DNA from: Dechloromonas sp. Dech2017
GTDB lineage: Bacteria; Pseudomonadota; Gammaproteobacteria; Burkholderiales; Rhodocyclaceae
Length of the DNA: 63,818 nt
NCBI GenBank assembly: GCA_009469585.1
Contig: SSXW01000024.1
Location: 1-63,818 of the forward strand
Direction of reading: 5' to 3'
The notes beneath the pieces were generated by a model. That model was not told the DNA's origin and did not search any database. It saw only the letters and a list, made by a program, of their open reading frames with translations. The position numbers and the translations under genes were made by a program. Positions within the stretch are counted from its first letter, which is position 1; each line of letters opens with the position of its first letter. Positions 63,699 to 63,818 of the stretch are shown here, one piece after another.

Positions 63699-63732
63699 AA
63701 AGCCCCTCTACGGTATAACCGAGAGGGGCTTT
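63699..63732 (-). terminator. Terminator of the rRNA operon
   Basis: Stem AAAGCCCCTCT/AGAGGGGCTTT (11 bp) with a 12-nt loop, followed on the minus strand by TTTGTCTTT. It lies 11 bp after the 5S 3' end. Confidence 0.85.
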
Positions 63733-63742
63733 GGAGTAGGGA

Positions 63743-63818
63743 GTCTGGCGTTGACCTACTTTCGCGAGCGAGATGCTCACTATCATTGGCGCGATGCTGT
63801 TTCACGGTCCTGTTCGGG
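63743..63818 (-). rRNA. rrf: 5S ribosomal RNA, 3' part (runs off the right edge)
   Basis: On the minus strand the sequence begins CCCGAACAGGACCGTGAAAC, continues to CGCGAAAGTAGGTCA and ends in the pairing end CGCCAGAC. These are conserved 5S landmarks with beta-proteobacterial spelling. About 76 nt of about 115 are present. The rest of the rRNA operon should lie to the right. Confidence 0.93.

Overview
The window is GC-rich chromosomal DNA that looks like a Rhodocyclales-type betaproteobacterium (Dechloromonas/Azonexus-like). This placement rests on gene content and protein style, not on a database search. Supporting content includes an rnfABCDGE operon followed by nth, the aat-bpt pair, prpE with an acuI-type reductase, a two-domain FbpB-type iron permease, a PhrB-type photolyase and a 5S rRNA gene at the right edge. 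Almost every base is coding and most operons are stitched together by ATGA/GTGA start-stop overlaps.

Layout. 1-5.8 kb: the start of etfB diverges from a TetR regulator with two tandem operators. It is followed by a minus-strand operon ppx, an MCE-type lipid ABC transporter (permease with fused STAS domain, ATPase, MlaD-like protein, auxiliary lipoprotein). 5.9-9.9 kb: acuI-like reductase, a response regulator with a degenerate GGDEF domain, and prpE, all minus strand. 10-15.2 kb: an NlpC/P60 hydrolase and an iron(III) ABC importer (fbpA with a Fur-like box; fbpB and fbpC divergent across only 30 bp), plus an ankyrin protein. 15.2-22.1 kb: the N-degron transferases aat and bpt, an MliC-YbaY fusion, a ferredoxin-reductase-like flavoprotein, acylphosphatase, an ankyrin/DUF411 pair, a vapBC toxin-antitoxin pair sitting between integron attC-like sites, and a flavocytochrome-c-sulfide-dehydrogenase-like flavoprotein. 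22.4-27.1 kb: a TolC-MacA-MacB(ATPase)-FtsX-permease export operon. 27.3-38.5 kb: pyrD, rnfABCDGE, an RlmN-family radical SAM enzyme, a PAS-PAS-GGDEF protein, nth, a FIST protein and DUF1841. 38.5-42.6 kb: a moxR-VWA pair bracketed by two ~160 bp hairpin elements, then an orphan PilB/GspE ATPase. 42.8-53 kb: a triple-cysteine-repeat exported protein, CNB-CBS-DUF294 protein with a DnaQ-like exonuclease, a hybrid histidine kinase with an NMT1-like sensor, TauE/LysR, an MFS carrier and a YgjP-like peptidase. 53-59.4 kb: a light/stress-type cluster (lipoprotein, photolyase, DUF2256, lipocalin, SDR, two small membrane proteins, ABC1 kinase). 59.5-63.8 kb: dbpA broken by an in-frame amber codon, a small basic protein, htpG with a sigma-32-type promoter, and the 3' part of a 5S rRNA gene with its terminator.

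The most unusual signal is a dispersed DNA motif found about fifteen times, on both strands, between genes and inside genes. A 12-bp core (GCTGCGGTCRAC) is followed at fixed spacing by two AT-rich hexamers roughly one helical turn apart, giving core-N3-W6-S4-W6. It resembles in architecture the Pasteurellaceae DNA uptake signal sequence (core AAGTGCGGT plus two spaced AT-rich blocks), although the taxa are unrelated. In several genes the motif is translated in frame, and in one it encodes part of a signal peptide. Three other elements are long inverted repeats placed exactly at stop or start codons.
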